Shown: positions 1-9,622, counted from the first letter of the stretch. The stretch is DNA of 64,000 nucleotides from Reinekea forsetii (GCF_002795845.1 NZ_CP011797.1:2255501-2319500); one strand, 5' to 3'. The notes: a model not told the origin generated them from the letters alone. A program made the numbers and translations.

Positions 1-1
1 A

Positions 2-847
2 CTTGGCGCGGCATTCACGGCGCAATATATCATCCCTATGGGCGCAGCGATCTGGTCAACCGATGAGGCCACGATCCTGGATCTGCCCGCTCTGTTTTTT
101 ATTCGCTTCTTTAACAATCATGGCCTGCTCTCGGTCACCAATAGACCCCAATGGTATGTCTTGAAGGGCGGATCGCGCAGTTATGTTGCGCCATTGACCG
201 AACCCTTCGCCGAACGCGTACACCTCAACAGCCGCATCGATAGAGTCGAGCGTCGTAGTGATGGGGTAACCTTGCACTTTGCCGATGGCGCCGAGCACAA
301 CTTTGACCAGGTTGTGTTCGCCTGCCACAGCGATCAGGCTTTGGCCTTATTGGCAGAGCCAACTGACGCTGAATTGTCGGTTCTCGGCGCCATGAAATAT
401 GCCGATAACGACGTCGTATTGCACACCGATGAGGCGCTACTGCCAAAACAGAAAAAAGTTTGGGCCGCCTGGAACTACCATCTAGGTGCGGACAAAAGTA
501 AACCCGCCAGCCTGACCTATAACATGAATATCTTGCAAAGCTTCGATAGCGCTCCGGTGACCTTTTGCGTCACCCTCAACCGCACCGAACTGATCGACCC
601 GGACAAAATAATAGCCCGCTTCAACTATGCCCACCCGGTATTCAGTCGCGCGTCGCTCGCAGCCCAGGCCCGCTATGCCGACATCGGCAACACCAATCGG
701 AGCCATTTTTGCGGCGCCTATTGGTTTAATGGCTTTCACGAAGATGGCGTCAATTCAGCGCTCCGCGTGGTCGATGATTTGCACAATCGGCCGCATACCG
801 CAGCCAAACATCGGCATGAATCAGAGCGGGTCGCCGAGCATGAATAG
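2..847 (+). CDS. FAD-dependent amine oxidase family protein (C-terminal part, 5' end outside window)
   Basis: The open frame runs in from the left edge without a stop (reading frame 2), so only the C-terminal ~281 residues are seen; the Met at base 38 is internal. The LGAAFTAQYIIPMGAAIWS segment and the later alternation of strand-like blocks match flavin-containing amine oxidases/phytoene-desaturase-like proteins that accompany DUF1365 and CFA-synthase genes; the N-terminal FAD-binding GxGxxG lies outside the window. A tract with DQVVFACHSDQALALL is the usual second FAD-contact region of these proteins. It starts a four-gene lipid operon; the next gene begins 9 bases after its stop. In alphaproteobacteria, flavin amine oxidases in comparable clusters modify methylated or cyclopropane fatty acids (family knowledge, from memory). 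The exact substrate here is not determined. Confidence 0.85.
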   Translation, partial: LGAAFTAQYIIPMGAAIWSTDEATILDLPALFFIRFFNNHGLLSVTNRPQWYVLKGGSRSYVAPLTEPFAERVHLNSRIDRVERRSDGVTLHFADGAEHNFDQVVFACHSDQALALLAEPTDAELSVLGAMKYADNDVVLHTDEALLPKQKKVWAAWNYHLGADKSKPASLTYNMNILQSFDSAPVTFCVTLNRTELIDPDKIIARFNYAHPVFSRASLAAQARYADIGNTNRSHFCGAYWFNGFHEDGVNSALRVVDDLHNRPHTAAKHRHESERVAEHE

Positions 848-856
848 GCACCTCAG

Positions 857-1696
857 ATGAGCGCTAGCATAGTCGACTTGGCCGCCGATCGACTTGGCGG
901 CAATAGCCGACTGATGATCGGCTGGGTGCGCCATCGTCGCTTTGCGCCCAAAGCCCATAGTCTAAAATACCCGATGTTTATGCTCTATCTGGATCTCGAT
1001 GAGCTGCCCCAGGTTATGGCATGCTCGCGCCTGATGTCGATGGAGCGTTTTAACTGGCTAAATTTTCGCCGCAGTGACTTTTTTGGCGATCCTCAGCGAT
1101 CCTTGAAATCGGCGGTGGTAGGGAAAATTGCTGAGCAATCAGCGATTTTGGAAAGTAACATTGCCCGGGTCTGTATGCTCACCAATCTGCGCACCTTAGG
1201 TTTTTTAAGCAATCCGGTTACCTTCTACTACGCCTTCGACGCGGCCGATCAATTGTTGGCCATCATGCCTGAAATCACCAACACCCCATGGGGCGAGCGG
1301 TTTCAATACGTCTTGTCGGCAACCCCAGATGATAGGGCGATTAGCCCGGTATCTTATTCGGCCAAGGCCTGTCGATTCAAGCTGATCAAAGACTTTCACA
1401 TCTCGCCGTTTCACCCAATGAATCTTAATTACGACTGGCGCTTTGCCCAGCCGGGTCGGCGCAAAAACACTATTCACTTGGAAAGCTGGCAAGGCGGCGA
1501 TAAAATATTCGACGCTAGCCTAAGTCTGGCACCGACGCCAATCAGTGCCGCGGCAATCCGCCATACGCTCATCCGTTTTCCCGCGATGGCCGTAAAGATT
1601 AGCACTGGCATCTATTGGCATGCCCTGAAATTATGGCTTAAAGGCGTCCCATTTTACCCTCACCCTAAGAACGCTAAAAAGGAAAAATCTTCATGA
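857..1696 (+). CDS. DUF1365 domain-containing protein
   Basis: A 279-residue soluble protein of the DUF1365 family. The recognisable features are the N-terminal GWVRHRRFAPKAHSLKYPMFMLYLDLDEL block, the FLSNPVTFYYAFD block near residues 115-130, and the KDFHISPFHPMNLNYDWRF block near residues 175-195, which are conserved in the family. No biochemical role is established. It nearly always lies between a flavin amine oxidase gene and a CFA-synthase-like gene, as here. The start ATG follows the upstream stop by 9 bases, and the stop overlaps the next start (ATGA), indicating translational coupling. I infer a role in fatty-acid or phospholipid acyl-chain modification together with its neighbours. 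Confidence 0.88.
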   Translation: MSASIVDLAADRLGGNSRLMIGWVRHRRFAPKAHSLKYPMFMLYLDLDELPQVMACSRLMSMERFNWLNFRRSDFFGDPQRSLKSAVVGKIAEQSAILESNIARVCMLTNLRTLGFLSNPVTFYYAFDAADQLLAIMPEITNTPWGERFQYVLSATPDDRAISPVSYSAKACRFKLIKDFHISPFHPMNLNYDWRFAQPGRRKNTIHLESWQGGDKIFDASLSLAPTPISAAAIRHTLIRFPAMAVKISTGIYWHALKLWLKGVPFYPHPKNAKKEKSS

Positions 1697-2928
1697 CTAC
1701 GGCGACCACAGCAGCGAACACAGCCCCAACCTTCGCCTGGCGGGCCGCATCACGCCTGTTAAAACACCTAACCCAAGGGTCGTTGACACTGAACTATGAG
1801 CAACACAATAAGGTCTTTGGCAGCCTAGCCGGTCCCGGCCCCCATGCCGAAGTAACGGTATTGGACGCCAAGGTTTTTCGCGATTTGGTGACCGGTGGCT
1901 CCATGGCCGCGGCCGAAACCTATATGGAAGGATTGTGGGAATCACCTGATTTGACCTCGGTGATCCGGCTGTTCTCAGCCAACATTGATAGCGACCCAGA
2001 ACGGGTCACGTGGATGTCGCGTCCATCCCAATGGTTTCTCAATATGGCCCATTGGTTGAACCGCAATACCATTCGCGGGTCGCACAAAAATATTCAAGCC
2101 CATTACGATCTGGGTAATGATCTGTTTACCAGTTTCCTCGACCCGAGCATGATGTACTCGGCGGCTATCTTTCCGCACGCCGATGCCAGCTTAGAAGAAG
2201 CCCAGCAATTTCGGCTCGAGCGCATCTGTCAAAAGCTCAATCTCGGTCCGGACAATCATCTGCTTGAAATCGGCACCGGTTGGGGCGCACTGGCGATTTA
2301 CGCGGCCAAAAACTTCGGCTGCCGGGTGACCACGACAACCATTTCTGCCGAGCAGTTTGCCTACACAGAGGCCAAAATCGCCGAGGCGGGTTTGACCGAT
2401 CGGATCACCCTGCTGTGCTCCGACTATCGCCTACTCACCGGTCAGTATGATCGTCTGGTGTCGATTGAAATGATCGAGGCCGTGGGTCATAAATACCTCT
2501 CCGGTTACTTCAATAAAATCAGCACGCTGCTCAGCCATGATGGCCTGGCCTTGATACAGAGCATCACCATGAACGACCAGCGCTATAAGTCTTACAAGAA
2601 CAGTGTCGATTTTATTCGCAAATATATCTTCCCCGGCGGGCACTTGCCGAGCATCTCCTTGATTAACCGCCATATTGCCGAACAAACCGATATGACGCTG
2701 AGCCACTTTGAGGATATCACCTCCCATTACGCGCGCACGCTGAACGAATGGCAGGTGCGTTTTGTCGAGAACTTCGACCAATTACCGGCCGACAAATACG
2801 ATGCCCAATTCTTTAGAATGTGGCGCTATTATCTGTCCTATTGTGAGGGTGCCTTCTTAGAACGCGCCATTGGTACGTCGCAAATTGTCTTCAGTAAGAG
2901 TAAGGCGACGGTAGACTGGGAATTCTGA
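1693..2928 (+). CDS. Cyclopropane-fatty-acyl-phospholipid synthase-family SAM methyltransferase
   Basis: A 411-residue class I SAM methyltransferase of the CFA synthase family, expected to transfer a methyl or methylene group to the double bond of membrane phospholipid acyl chains. Visible family blocks: QAHYDLGNDLFTSFLDP, the SAM loop LLEIGTGWGALA (around residues 193-204), IEMIEAVGHKY, and the C-terminal RMWRYYLSYCEGAF. Compared with E. coli Cfa, the Cys of the YSC motif that binds bicarbonate is Ala here (MMYSAAIF), and the His of the LLHTIG block is Gln (LIQSIT), whereas the Glu and a Tyr (SHYARTL) are kept. These changes are typical of the DUF1365-linked subfamily and leave the product (cyclopropane, methyl-branched or precursor of furan fatty acid) open. 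It overlaps DUF1365 by 4 bases and the next gene by 1 base. Confidence 0.93.
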   Translation: MTTATTAANTAPTFAWRAASRLLKHLTQGSLTLNYEQHNKVFGSLAGPGPHAEVTVLDAKVFRDLVTGGSMAAAETYMEGLWESPDLTSVIRLFSANIDSDPERVTWMSRPSQWFLNMAHWLNRNTIRGSHKNIQAHYDLGNDLFTSFLDPSMMYSAAIFPHADASLEEAQQFRLERICQKLNLGPDNHLLEIGTGWGALAIYAAKNFGCRVTTTTISAEQFAYTEAKIAEAGLTDRITLLCSDYRLLTGQYDRLVSIEMIEAVGHKYLSGYFNKISTLLSHDGLALIQSITMNDQRYKSYKNSVDFIRKYIFPGGHLPSISLINRHIAEQTDMTLSHFEDITSHYARTLNEWQVRFVENFDQLPADKYDAQFFRMWRYYLSYCEGAFLERAIGTSQIVFSKSKATVDWEF

Positions 2929-3452
2929 TGACCAAGTTGATTAACTTCGCCCTGTTTCAGGCCGGGTGGTTTTTAGCAGTGATACTGCAAACTCCTTGGG
3001 CCCTGTTGTGGGCCGCCCTCTTTATAGCGCTACACATCCGTTTCTATAGTCAAGTCTATCGCTGGCAACCGTTGCTGATTATATCCGCACTCGGTTTGGT
3101 GATCGACGTAGTTTGGCAGTGGTCAAGCCTGATTCATTTCGATGGCCCCGGCCTGTACATGCCCTATTGGCTGATGGCCCTCTGGCTGATCTTCCCGCTG
3201 ACCCTGCAACACAGCCTCAGCTGGCTCACCGGCAAACCCCTCTTGCAGGCGTTTTTTGGTGTGGTCGGTGGCGGCGGTAGCTATTGGGCCGGTACCCGGC
3301 TTGGCGCAGCGACCACCGACACCTTAGGCATCAGCCTAGTAGCCCTGCTCTGGGGCCTGTGGTTGCCACTGTTCTATTGGCTACTGGCTCGACTGCAACA
3401 GCGCAGCGAATCCGCAACGCCGCCGACCAGGGCTCAAGCGCCAGAGCGTTAA
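2928..3452 (+). CDS. DUF2878 family integral membrane protein
   Basis: A 174-residue, very hydrophobic protein with about five to six predicted membrane segments (for example residues ~12-32, 40-60, 85-100, 105-125 and 130-155). The blocks MPYWLMALWLIFPLTLQHSLSWL and the Gly-rich GGGGSYWAGTRLGA are the DUF2878 signature. The start ATG shares a base with the stop of the CFA-synthase-like gene (TGATG), so translation is coupled. Family members accompany the amine oxidase/DUF1365/CFA set in many marine proteobacteria, which suggests a membrane-associated role in lipid modification. No function is known. Confidence 0.85.
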   Translation: MTKLINFALFQAGWFLAVILQTPWALLWAALFIALHIRFYSQVYRWQPLLIISALGLVIDVVWQWSSLIHFDGPGLYMPYWLMALWLIFPLTLQHSLSWLTGKPLLQAFFGVVGGGGSYWAGTRLGAATTDTLGISLVALLWGLWLPLFYWLLARLQQRSESATPPTRAQAPER

Positions 3453-3536
3453 ACGGTGGCCCGGCAACGGGCCCTGAATCGACCTTGTAGAGGTCCGCTC
3501 ATTTACTGATGACTATACCCTCGCCAAACTGGCAAT

Positions 3537-6077
3537 ATGTGGAAATCCTTGCTTAACTGCACGGACCCCAGCGGTCACAGCGAGCTCCAAATCCATCTGA
3601 TGAACCCTTTTGCGACCACTCATACACTGATCAGACGTCAGATTTCTCTGCGTTTAGCGATCACCTTTTTGGTGACCGCGGTTGGCTTGAGCCTGATCGT
3701 GGGCAGCATTGCGTTCATGGTCGAACTGAAAAACCACGCCAGCCTGATCGAACAAGATGTTGAACGCGTTGGCATGGCATCGATCTACCCGGCGAAACAG
3801 GCCGTGTTTCGGCTCGACTCGGTGCTCGGCACGGAGATCGTCAAGGGCCTGTTAATTAACCCCTTCGTCACCGCGGTGTGGATTTTTGACGAACAAAACA
3901 CCTCCGTCGCCTTTGGTCACAAAAGCCAAACCCGGCCCTACCGCGCGCCGTACCTAGTACCCTTTATTGGCGAACCCGTGCGTTACTATTCGGTGCCATT
4001 GGGCTTCGATCCATCCGACCCGGTCAAGTTAGGCACGCTGAAATTCGAGTACAACAACCATTGGCGCTATCAGTCATTGATGCGGACTACCTGGAGTCGG
4101 CTACTACTGAACTTTATCAGCGTCATCTGCTTAACCCTGATCCTGATCGCTATTGTCAATCGGAGCCTAACTCGACCGCTGAGCCGCCTATCCAGGCAAC
4201 TCAAACACATCGATATCAATCATAGCCGGGGTCAGCGTCTGGCACCCCGCTACCGCCATCATGACGATGAGTTCGGGACCCTGGTCAAGGCACTCAATTC
4301 CTACATAGGCGTCGCCGATGGCTTGATCGGTGAAAACCGCGCGGCCCTGAGTGCGGCCGAGCAATCCTATAGCAGTTTACATGCCCTGGTCGAACACCTA
4401 CCGCATCTGATCTATGTTAAAACCATCAACGGTACCGTGCTGCTCGCCAACCGAGCGTTTCTGAACACCTTTGAACTGGACGAAAAGACCTTTATTGGCA
4501 GTCAGCATGACCAGGTTTTGCGCAATTTTTCCGCCGCGACTGCGCAGCTTATTATCGACGCCGATAACGAGGCCTTCGTCAGTCACAAATCGGTTTTGCT
4601 ACCAGAGGTCAATTGGGCCTTAAAAAATGGCCAATTTCTCTCATTGGAACTGCGCAAGTTGGCAATCCAATACAAGGGCCAAGACGCTCTACTCACGGTC
4701 GGTGTGGACATCACCGAACGCAAGGAACATCAAGCCTATATACAGCATTTGGCCTATCACGATTCGCTCACCAACCTACCCAATCGCCATCTATTTCTCG
4801 ATCGACTCGACCAGGCCCTCTTGCGGGCGCAACGCTCAGGCAACTTCGGCGCGTTAATTTTTATCGATCTCGATGATTTCAAGGCCATCAATGACAGCAA
4901 AGGCCACCTCATCGGCGACACGATACTCAGCACCGTGGCCGAGCGCTTAACAGAGGGCGTGCGCGAACAGGACACCGTTGCCCGCTTAGGAGGCGATGAA
5001 TTTGTTATCTGCATGACCGATCTGGGCCGCGTTGAGGTGTTGGCCCGGGAAATTGCCGTGGGCCGAACTACGCGCTTAGTCGCCGCCATGGCACGCCCCT
5101 TTAAGATTCCAGGGGATTGCCTGCAAGTCAGCGCCAGTCTCGGCCTAGCTTTTTTCTACGATCGCACTCAAACGGCCGAAGAACTCCTGCGCCATGCCGA
5201 CATGGCGATGTACAAGGCCAAAGAATTGGGTAAAAACCAGTTTATTCTGTTTGAACAAGAAATGGCCGATGCCAACCAACGGGTTCTCGAACTCAAAGAA
5301 GACTGCTTGGTGGCCATTACCGAACACCAGTTCTTCCTCCTTTACCAGCCCCAGGTGGACAGCAATGACGGCCGCATTGTGGGGGCTGAGGCCCTATTGC
5401 GCTGGGCCCATCCGCGCCGTGGCTTGGTCTCCCCGGTAGAGTTTATCCCGCTCTTGGAGGCGGCCGATCTAATGCATATAGTCGGCCAGTTTGTGCTCCG
5501 AGAGGCCATCGCCCAGGCCGCCCATTGGCGGGATGCGGCGTCAATCGACGACCGATTCAAGCTTTCGATCAATGTCAGCCCACAGCAATTTCGCCATGAG
5601 AACTTCACCCAACTGGTCCGTGGCATCGTCACAGAACAGGGCATCGATGCAAATATGATCGACCTGGAAATTACCGAGGGTATGATTATCGACGACATCG
5701 ATCATACGGTTGCGTCGATGAATGCGCTGCGTACTTTTGGCCTGCATTTCTCCATCGATGACTTCGGCACCGGGTACTCCAACTTAAATTATCTCAAACA
5801 ATTACCGCTGGATACGCTCAAAGTTGATCAATCCTTTGTGCGCAACATCCCCCATGACCCTAACGATACCGCGATCGTGCGCACCATTCTGGCGATGGCC
5901 GCGCAGCTTAACTTAAATACAGTGGCGGAAGGGGTGGAAACGCAGGCACAATTAGCCCTACTGCGCGATATGGGTTGCCATGTGTTTCAGGGTTACCTCT
6001 ATTCGCCCCCTGTCATGCCTGCCGAGTTCGAGCAACTTCTCAACAATCAACCTAAAGGTCCCACCGAAAGCCTATGA
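3537..6077 (+). CDS. Membrane-bound HAMP-PAS-GGDEF-EAL c-di-GMP protein
   Basis: An 846-residue bifunctional-type c-di-GMP enzyme. Order: a membrane segment near residues 40-62, a periplasmic sensor region of ~125 residues, a second membrane segment near 187-206, HAMP (~207-265), PAS (~280-390), GGDEF (~400-565) and EAL (~580-835). The diguanylate cyclase motif RLGGDEF is intact (GGDEF at 485-489). The phosphodiesterase motif EALLRW (EAL at 618-620) and the downstream EITEG and DDFGTGYSNL blocks are also intact, so either activity is possible. The ATG at 3600 gives MNPFATTHTLIRR, only ~20 residues before the first membrane segment, and may be the true start; neither start has a strong ribosome-binding site. 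The stop overlaps queE by 4 bases, an unusual coupling to an unrelated pathway. Confidence 0.93.
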   Translation: MWKSLLNCTDPSGHSELQIHLMNPFATTHTLIRRQISLRLAITFLVTAVGLSLIVGSIAFMVELKNHASLIEQDVERVGMASIYPAKQAVFRLDSVLGTEIVKGLLINPFVTAVWIFDEQNTSVAFGHKSQTRPYRAPYLVPFIGEPVRYYSVPLGFDPSDPVKLGTLKFEYNNHWRYQSLMRTTWSRLLLNFISVICLTLILIAIVNRSLTRPLSRLSRQLKHIDINHSRGQRLAPRYRHHDDEFGTLVKALNSYIGVADGLIGENRAALSAAEQSYSSLHALVEHLPHLIYVKTINGTVLLANRAFLNTFELDEKTFIGSQHDQVLRNFSAATAQLIIDADNEAFVSHKSVLLPEVNWALKNGQFLSLELRKLAIQYKGQDALLTVGVDITERKEHQAYIQHLAYHDSLTNLPNRHLFLDRLDQALLRAQRSGNFGALIFIDLDDFKAINDSKGHLIGDTILSTVAERLTEGVREQDTVARLGGDEFVICMTDLGRVEVLAREIAVGRTTRLVAAMARPFKIPGDCLQVSASLGLAFFYDRTQTAEELLRHADMAMYKAKELGKNQFILFEQEMADANQRVLELKEDCLVAITEHQFFLLYQPQVDSNDGRIVGAEALLRWAHPRRGLVSPVEFIPLLEAADLMHIVGQFVLREAIAQAAHWRDAASIDDRFKLSINVSPQQFRHENFTQLVRGIVTEQGIDANMIDLEITEGMIIDDIDHTVASMNALRTFGLHFSIDDFGTGYSNLNYLKQLPLDTLKVDQSFVRNIPHDPNDTAIVRTILAMAAQLNLNTVAEGVETQAQLALLRDMGCHVFQGYLYSPPVMPAEFEQLLNNQPKGPTESL

Positions 6078-6727
6078 CATATAGCGTGAAAGAGATGTTT
6101 TATACCCTACAGGGCGAAGGCTTTCACACCGGTCGTCCCGCCGTATTCTGCCGCTTTACCGGCTGCAATCTGTGGAGTGGCCGAGAACAGGACCGAGCGC
6201 AATCGGTTTGCCAGTTTTGTGACACCGATTTTGTCGGCACCGACGGTCAGAACGGCGGCAAGTTCAAACAACCCGCCGACCTGGCGCAAGCCATTGCCAC
6301 CCAGTGGCCAAGCGGACGGGGCCATCGCTTCGTGGTGTTCACCGGCGGGGAGCCGGCTCTGCAATTAGACGACCGTTTGATCGCCGAACTGCACCGCTTG
6401 GACTTTGTCTGTGCCGTGGAAACCAATGGCACTTTGGCTTTGCCCGACGCCGTGGACTGGGTCTGCATTAGCCCCAAGGGTGTCGCTCAGGTGGCCCTGA
6501 CCCGTTGCAACGAACTCAAGCTGGTCTATCCGCAGGTCGATGCCCCGCCGGAGCGCTTTACCGAGCTCCAGGCCGACTACCGTTATTTGAGCCCGATAAA
6601 CGACTACCGCGAGCAGACCATTGTGCCGGCTCGCAATCACGCGACCCAGGCCTGTATCGACTATTGCCTCAGCCATCCTGAGTGGCATCTGACCTTACAA
6701 GCCCACAAGATCGTCAATATCGACTGA
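6074..6727 (+). CDS. queE: 7-carboxy-7-deazaguanine synthase QueE
   Basis: A 217-residue radical SAM enzyme that converts 6-carboxy-tetrahydropterin to 7-carboxy-7-deazaguanine, the ring-contraction step of queuosine/preQ0 synthesis. The iron-sulfur motif is the expanded type, C31-X14-C46-X2-C49, characteristic of the proteobacterial QueE group rather than the usual CX3CX2C. The N-terminal VKEMFYTLQGEGFHTGRPAVF and the SAM-binding FTGGEPALQ are clearly visible. The start ATG overlaps the stop of the GGDEF-EAL gene (ATGA). No other queuosine gene lies in the window, and I see no preQ1 riboswitch upstream. Confidence 0.95.
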   Translation: MTYSVKEMFYTLQGEGFHTGRPAVFCRFTGCNLWSGREQDRAQSVCQFCDTDFVGTDGQNGGKFKQPADLAQAIATQWPSGRGHRFVVFTGGEPALQLDDRLIAELHRLDFVCAVETNGTLALPDAVDWVCISPKGVAQVALTRCNELKLVYPQVDAPPERFTELQADYRYLSPINDYREQTIVPARNHATQACIDYCLSHPEWHLTLQAHKIVNID

Positions 6728-7036
6728 CTAAAATAAGCTCAACATATGACCGAATAACCATACATTCACCAAACAAATAACAGCTATCGATTGCAAAAGG
6801 CGTTTTTCACTTAACTTTGCCGCCTGAATTCACTAGACTTTGGCGCCAGAGGCGTCCAGATTGCTGTTCCTGCGGATGACCCGGCCCAGAGCCGGCGCGT
6901 CAGCCCCAATCGACTGGAGCCAATCGAATCCCTGGGGTCGGTTCGCTACAACGGCACCGGATGTAACCGGAACCGTGCCGCGTCAATCGGCTCAACCCTA
7001 TGCCCTACCACGACTCATTTAGATGGAGAACCAACC
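6728..7036. other. Intergenic leader upstream of acnB
   Basis: A 309-base gap with no convincing gene. The first ~110 bases are AT-rich (for example the stretch from 6731 to 6790) and could hold the acnB promoter. The remainder is GC-rich and would form a long 5' untranslated leader. A 60-codon open frame at 6840-7022 has neither family resemblance nor a ribosome-binding site. The only clear signal is GGAG at 7025-7028, ahead of the GTG start of acnB. Confidence 0.5.
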
Positions 7037-9622
7037 GTGCTTGAAGCCTACCGTAAACACGAACAAGAACGCGCCGCCATGGGTATTCCAGCGAAGCCCT
7101 TGTCTGTCGAGCAAGTCACACAATTGGTTGAACTGCTCAAGAATCCACCGGCTGACGATGCCGCCTTTCTGAAAAGCCTGCTGGTTGAACGAGTGCCGCC
7201 TGGCGTCGACGAGGCCGCTTACGTAAAGGCCGGTTTCTTAACCGCCATCGTCAAGGATCAGGCAACGTCACCGCTGATCGATAAAACCGAAGCGATTCGC
7301 ATCCTGGGCACTATGCAGGGTGGCTACAACATTGAAACCCTAGTGTCCCTGCTCGACCAACCGGATCAGGCGGCCGCGGCCGGTGAGCAACTGAAACATA
7401 CCCTGTTGATGTTCGACGCCTTTCACGATGTCCAAGAACGCGCTGAGGCGGGCAACAGCATCGCTAAGGCGGTTATGCAGTCTTGGGCCGATGCCGAATG
7501 GTATTTGAACAAGCCTGCCGTACCGGAAAAAATCACCCTGACTGTCTTTAAGGTTACCGGCGAAACCAATACCGATGATCTCTCGCCGGCCCAGGATGCT
7601 TGGTCACGACCCGACATCCCGTTACATGCCTTGGCCATGTACAAGATGGCACGCGATGGTATTACGCCCGATAAGTCGGGCGAGCTGGGCCCTATCGCGC
7701 AGCTGGAAGAACTCAAGAAGCAGGGCCATTTGATTGCCTTGGTGGGCGATGTTGTCGGCACCGGTTCGTCCCGTAAATCAGCGACCAACTCGGTGCTCTG
7801 GTATACCGGCCAAGATATCCCCTTCGCACCCAACAAACGCTTTGGCGGTTTCTGCCTGGGTAATAAGATTGCACCGATCTTCTTTAACACCATGGAAGAC
7901 GCTGGCGCCCTGCCCATCGAGCTCGATGTCGATGATATGCATATGGGTGACGTTATTGACCTCTACCCGCATGCCGGCAAGGTCGAAAAAAATGGCACAG
8001 TGATTTCCGAATTCACCTTAAAAACCAATGTCCTGCTCGATGAAGTCCGCGCCGGCGGCCGGATACCATTGATTATCGGGCGCGGTTTGACTGACCGAGC
8101 GCGCGAAGCCCTGGGTCTGGCGCCCTCCACCGTATTTAATCGACCGGGTGCGGTAGAGCCCAGCAGCAAAGGCTTCACCTTAGCGCAGAAAATGGTTGGC
8201 AAGGCATGTGGCACCATCGGTATCCGTCCAGGTGAGTACTGTGAACCGAAGATGACCACCGTTGGCTCGCAGGATACCACCGGCCCAATGACCCGCGATG
8301 AGCTAAAAGATCTGGCCTGTTTGGGCTTCTCGGCCGACCTGGTAATGCAGTCCTTCTGTCATACCGCGGCCTATCCGAAGCCAGTTGATATCGACACCCA
8401 ACACACCCTGCCCGATTTCATTAAGAACCGTGGCGGTGTGTCCTTGCGTCCGGGCGACGGCATTATTCACAGCTGGTTAAACCGGATGTTGATGCCCGAT
8501 ACGGTCGGCACCGGCGGTGACTCGCACACCCGTTTCCCAATGGGCATCTCCTTCCCAGCAGGCTCGGGTCTGGTCGCCTTTGCCGCGGCCACCGGGGTAA
8601 TGCCATTGGATATGCCAGAATCGGTCTTGGTGCGCTTTACCGGCACTCGCCAACCGGGCATCACCTTGCGCGACCTGGTGCACGCCATTCCTTACTACGC
8701 CATTAAAGATGGGTCGTTAACGGTTGAGAAGAAAGGCAAGAAGAACATCTTCTCCGGCCGGGTGCTGGAAATTGAAGGGCTCGACGACCTGACCATCGAA
8801 CAGGCCTTTGAGCTGTCCGATGCCTCGGCCGAACGCTCCGCCGCAGGTTGCACCATTACCCTGTCGGAAGAGTCGGTGGGCGAATATCTGCGCTCCAATG
8901 TCGTCATGTTGCGTTGGATGATCGCCAATGGCTACGGTAACGAACGCACCATCGAACGACGCGCCAAGGCCATGGAAGAGTGGTTAGCCAATCCGACGCT
9001 GATGCGTGCCGACGCCGACGCTGAATACGCTTACACCCTGGAAATCGATCTTAATGATATCAAGGAGCCGATCCTCTGCGCGCCAAACGATCCGGACGAT
9101 GCCCGCATCCTCTCTGCGGTTCAGGGCAGCAAGATCGATGAGGTCTTTATCGGTTCGTGCATGACCAACATCGGCCACTTTCGAGCGGCCGGTAAGTTGC
9201 TCGAAGCCAACGGTGGCACCCTTTCGACCAAGCTGTGGATCGCACCGCCGACCAAGATGGACGAAGCGCAATTGATGCAGGAGGGCTACTACAGCATCTT
9301 TGGCAATGCCGGTGCACGTACCGAAATGCCCGGCTGCTCACTGTGCATGGGTAACCAGGCGCGGGTCGCCGCGCGCTCGACGGTCGTGTCGACCTCAACC
9401 CGGAACTTCCCGAACCGCTTAGGGGATGGCGCTGATGTGTATCTGGCCTCTGCCGAATTGGCGGCCGTGTCGTCCTTGATGGGCAAACTGCCGACCCCGG
9501 CTGAGTACTTGGCCTATGCCGGTCAGATCGATAGCATGGCGGCCGAGGTCTATCGCTATCTGAACTTCGATCAGATGGACGATTATGTTGACGCGGCAAA
9601 CTCGGTCATTGTCTCCGTCTAG
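7037..9622 (+). CDS. acnB: Bifunctional aconitate hydratase 2 / 2-methylisocitrate dehydratase
   Basis: An 861-residue AcnB-type aconitase, interconverting citrate and isocitrate in the TCA cycle and able to act on 2-methylisocitrate. The N-terminus MLEAYRKHEQERAAMGI matches AcnB, beginning with the HEAT-like domain, followed by the swivel domain (NTDDLSPAQDAWSRPDIPLHALAM) and the three catalytic domains. Cluster ligands are C708 (FIGSCMTN), C767 and C770 (PGCSLCMGN). Length equals the family norm (E. coli 865). The start is GTG with GGAG spaced 8 bases upstream. It stands alone, closed by a strong terminator at 9638-9668. Confidence 0.97.
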   Translation: MLEAYRKHEQERAAMGIPAKPLSVEQVTQLVELLKNPPADDAAFLKSLLVERVPPGVDEAAYVKAGFLTAIVKDQATSPLIDKTEAIRILGTMQGGYNIETLVSLLDQPDQAAAAGEQLKHTLLMFDAFHDVQERAEAGNSIAKAVMQSWADAEWYLNKPAVPEKITLTVFKVTGETNTDDLSPAQDAWSRPDIPLHALAMYKMARDGITPDKSGELGPIAQLEELKKQGHLIALVGDVVGTGSSRKSATNSVLWYTGQDIPFAPNKRFGGFCLGNKIAPIFFNTMEDAGALPIELDVDDMHMGDVIDLYPHAGKVEKNGTVISEFTLKTNVLLDEVRAGGRIPLIIGRGLTDRAREALGLAPSTVFNRPGAVEPSSKGFTLAQKMVGKACGTIGIRPGEYCEPKMTTVGSQDTTGPMTRDELKDLACLGFSADLVMQSFCHTAAYPKPVDIDTQHTLPDFIKNRGGVSLRPGDGIIHSWLNRMLMPDTVGTGGDSHTRFPMGISFPAGSGLVAFAAATGVMPLDMPESVLVRFTGTRQPGITLRDLVHAIPYYAIKDGSLTVEKKGKKNIFSGRVLEIEGLDDLTIEQAFELSDASAERSAAGCTITLSEESVGEYLRSNVVMLRWMIANGYGNERTIERRAKAMEEWLANPTLMRADADAEYAYTLEIDLNDIKEPILCAPNDPDDARILSAVQGSKIDEVFIGSCMTNIGHFRAAGKLLEANGGTLSTKLWIAPPTKMDEAQLMQEGYYSIFGNAGARTEMPGCSLCMGNQARVAARSTVVSTSTRNFPNRLGDGADVYLASAELAAVSSLMGKLPTPAEYLAYAGQIDSMAAEVYRYLNFDQMDDYVDAANSVIVSV

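Noticed and set aside
6728-7036. Small gene at 6840-7022 before acnB
   Set aside because: No ribosome-binding site, no recognisable protein; better read as the acnB leader.
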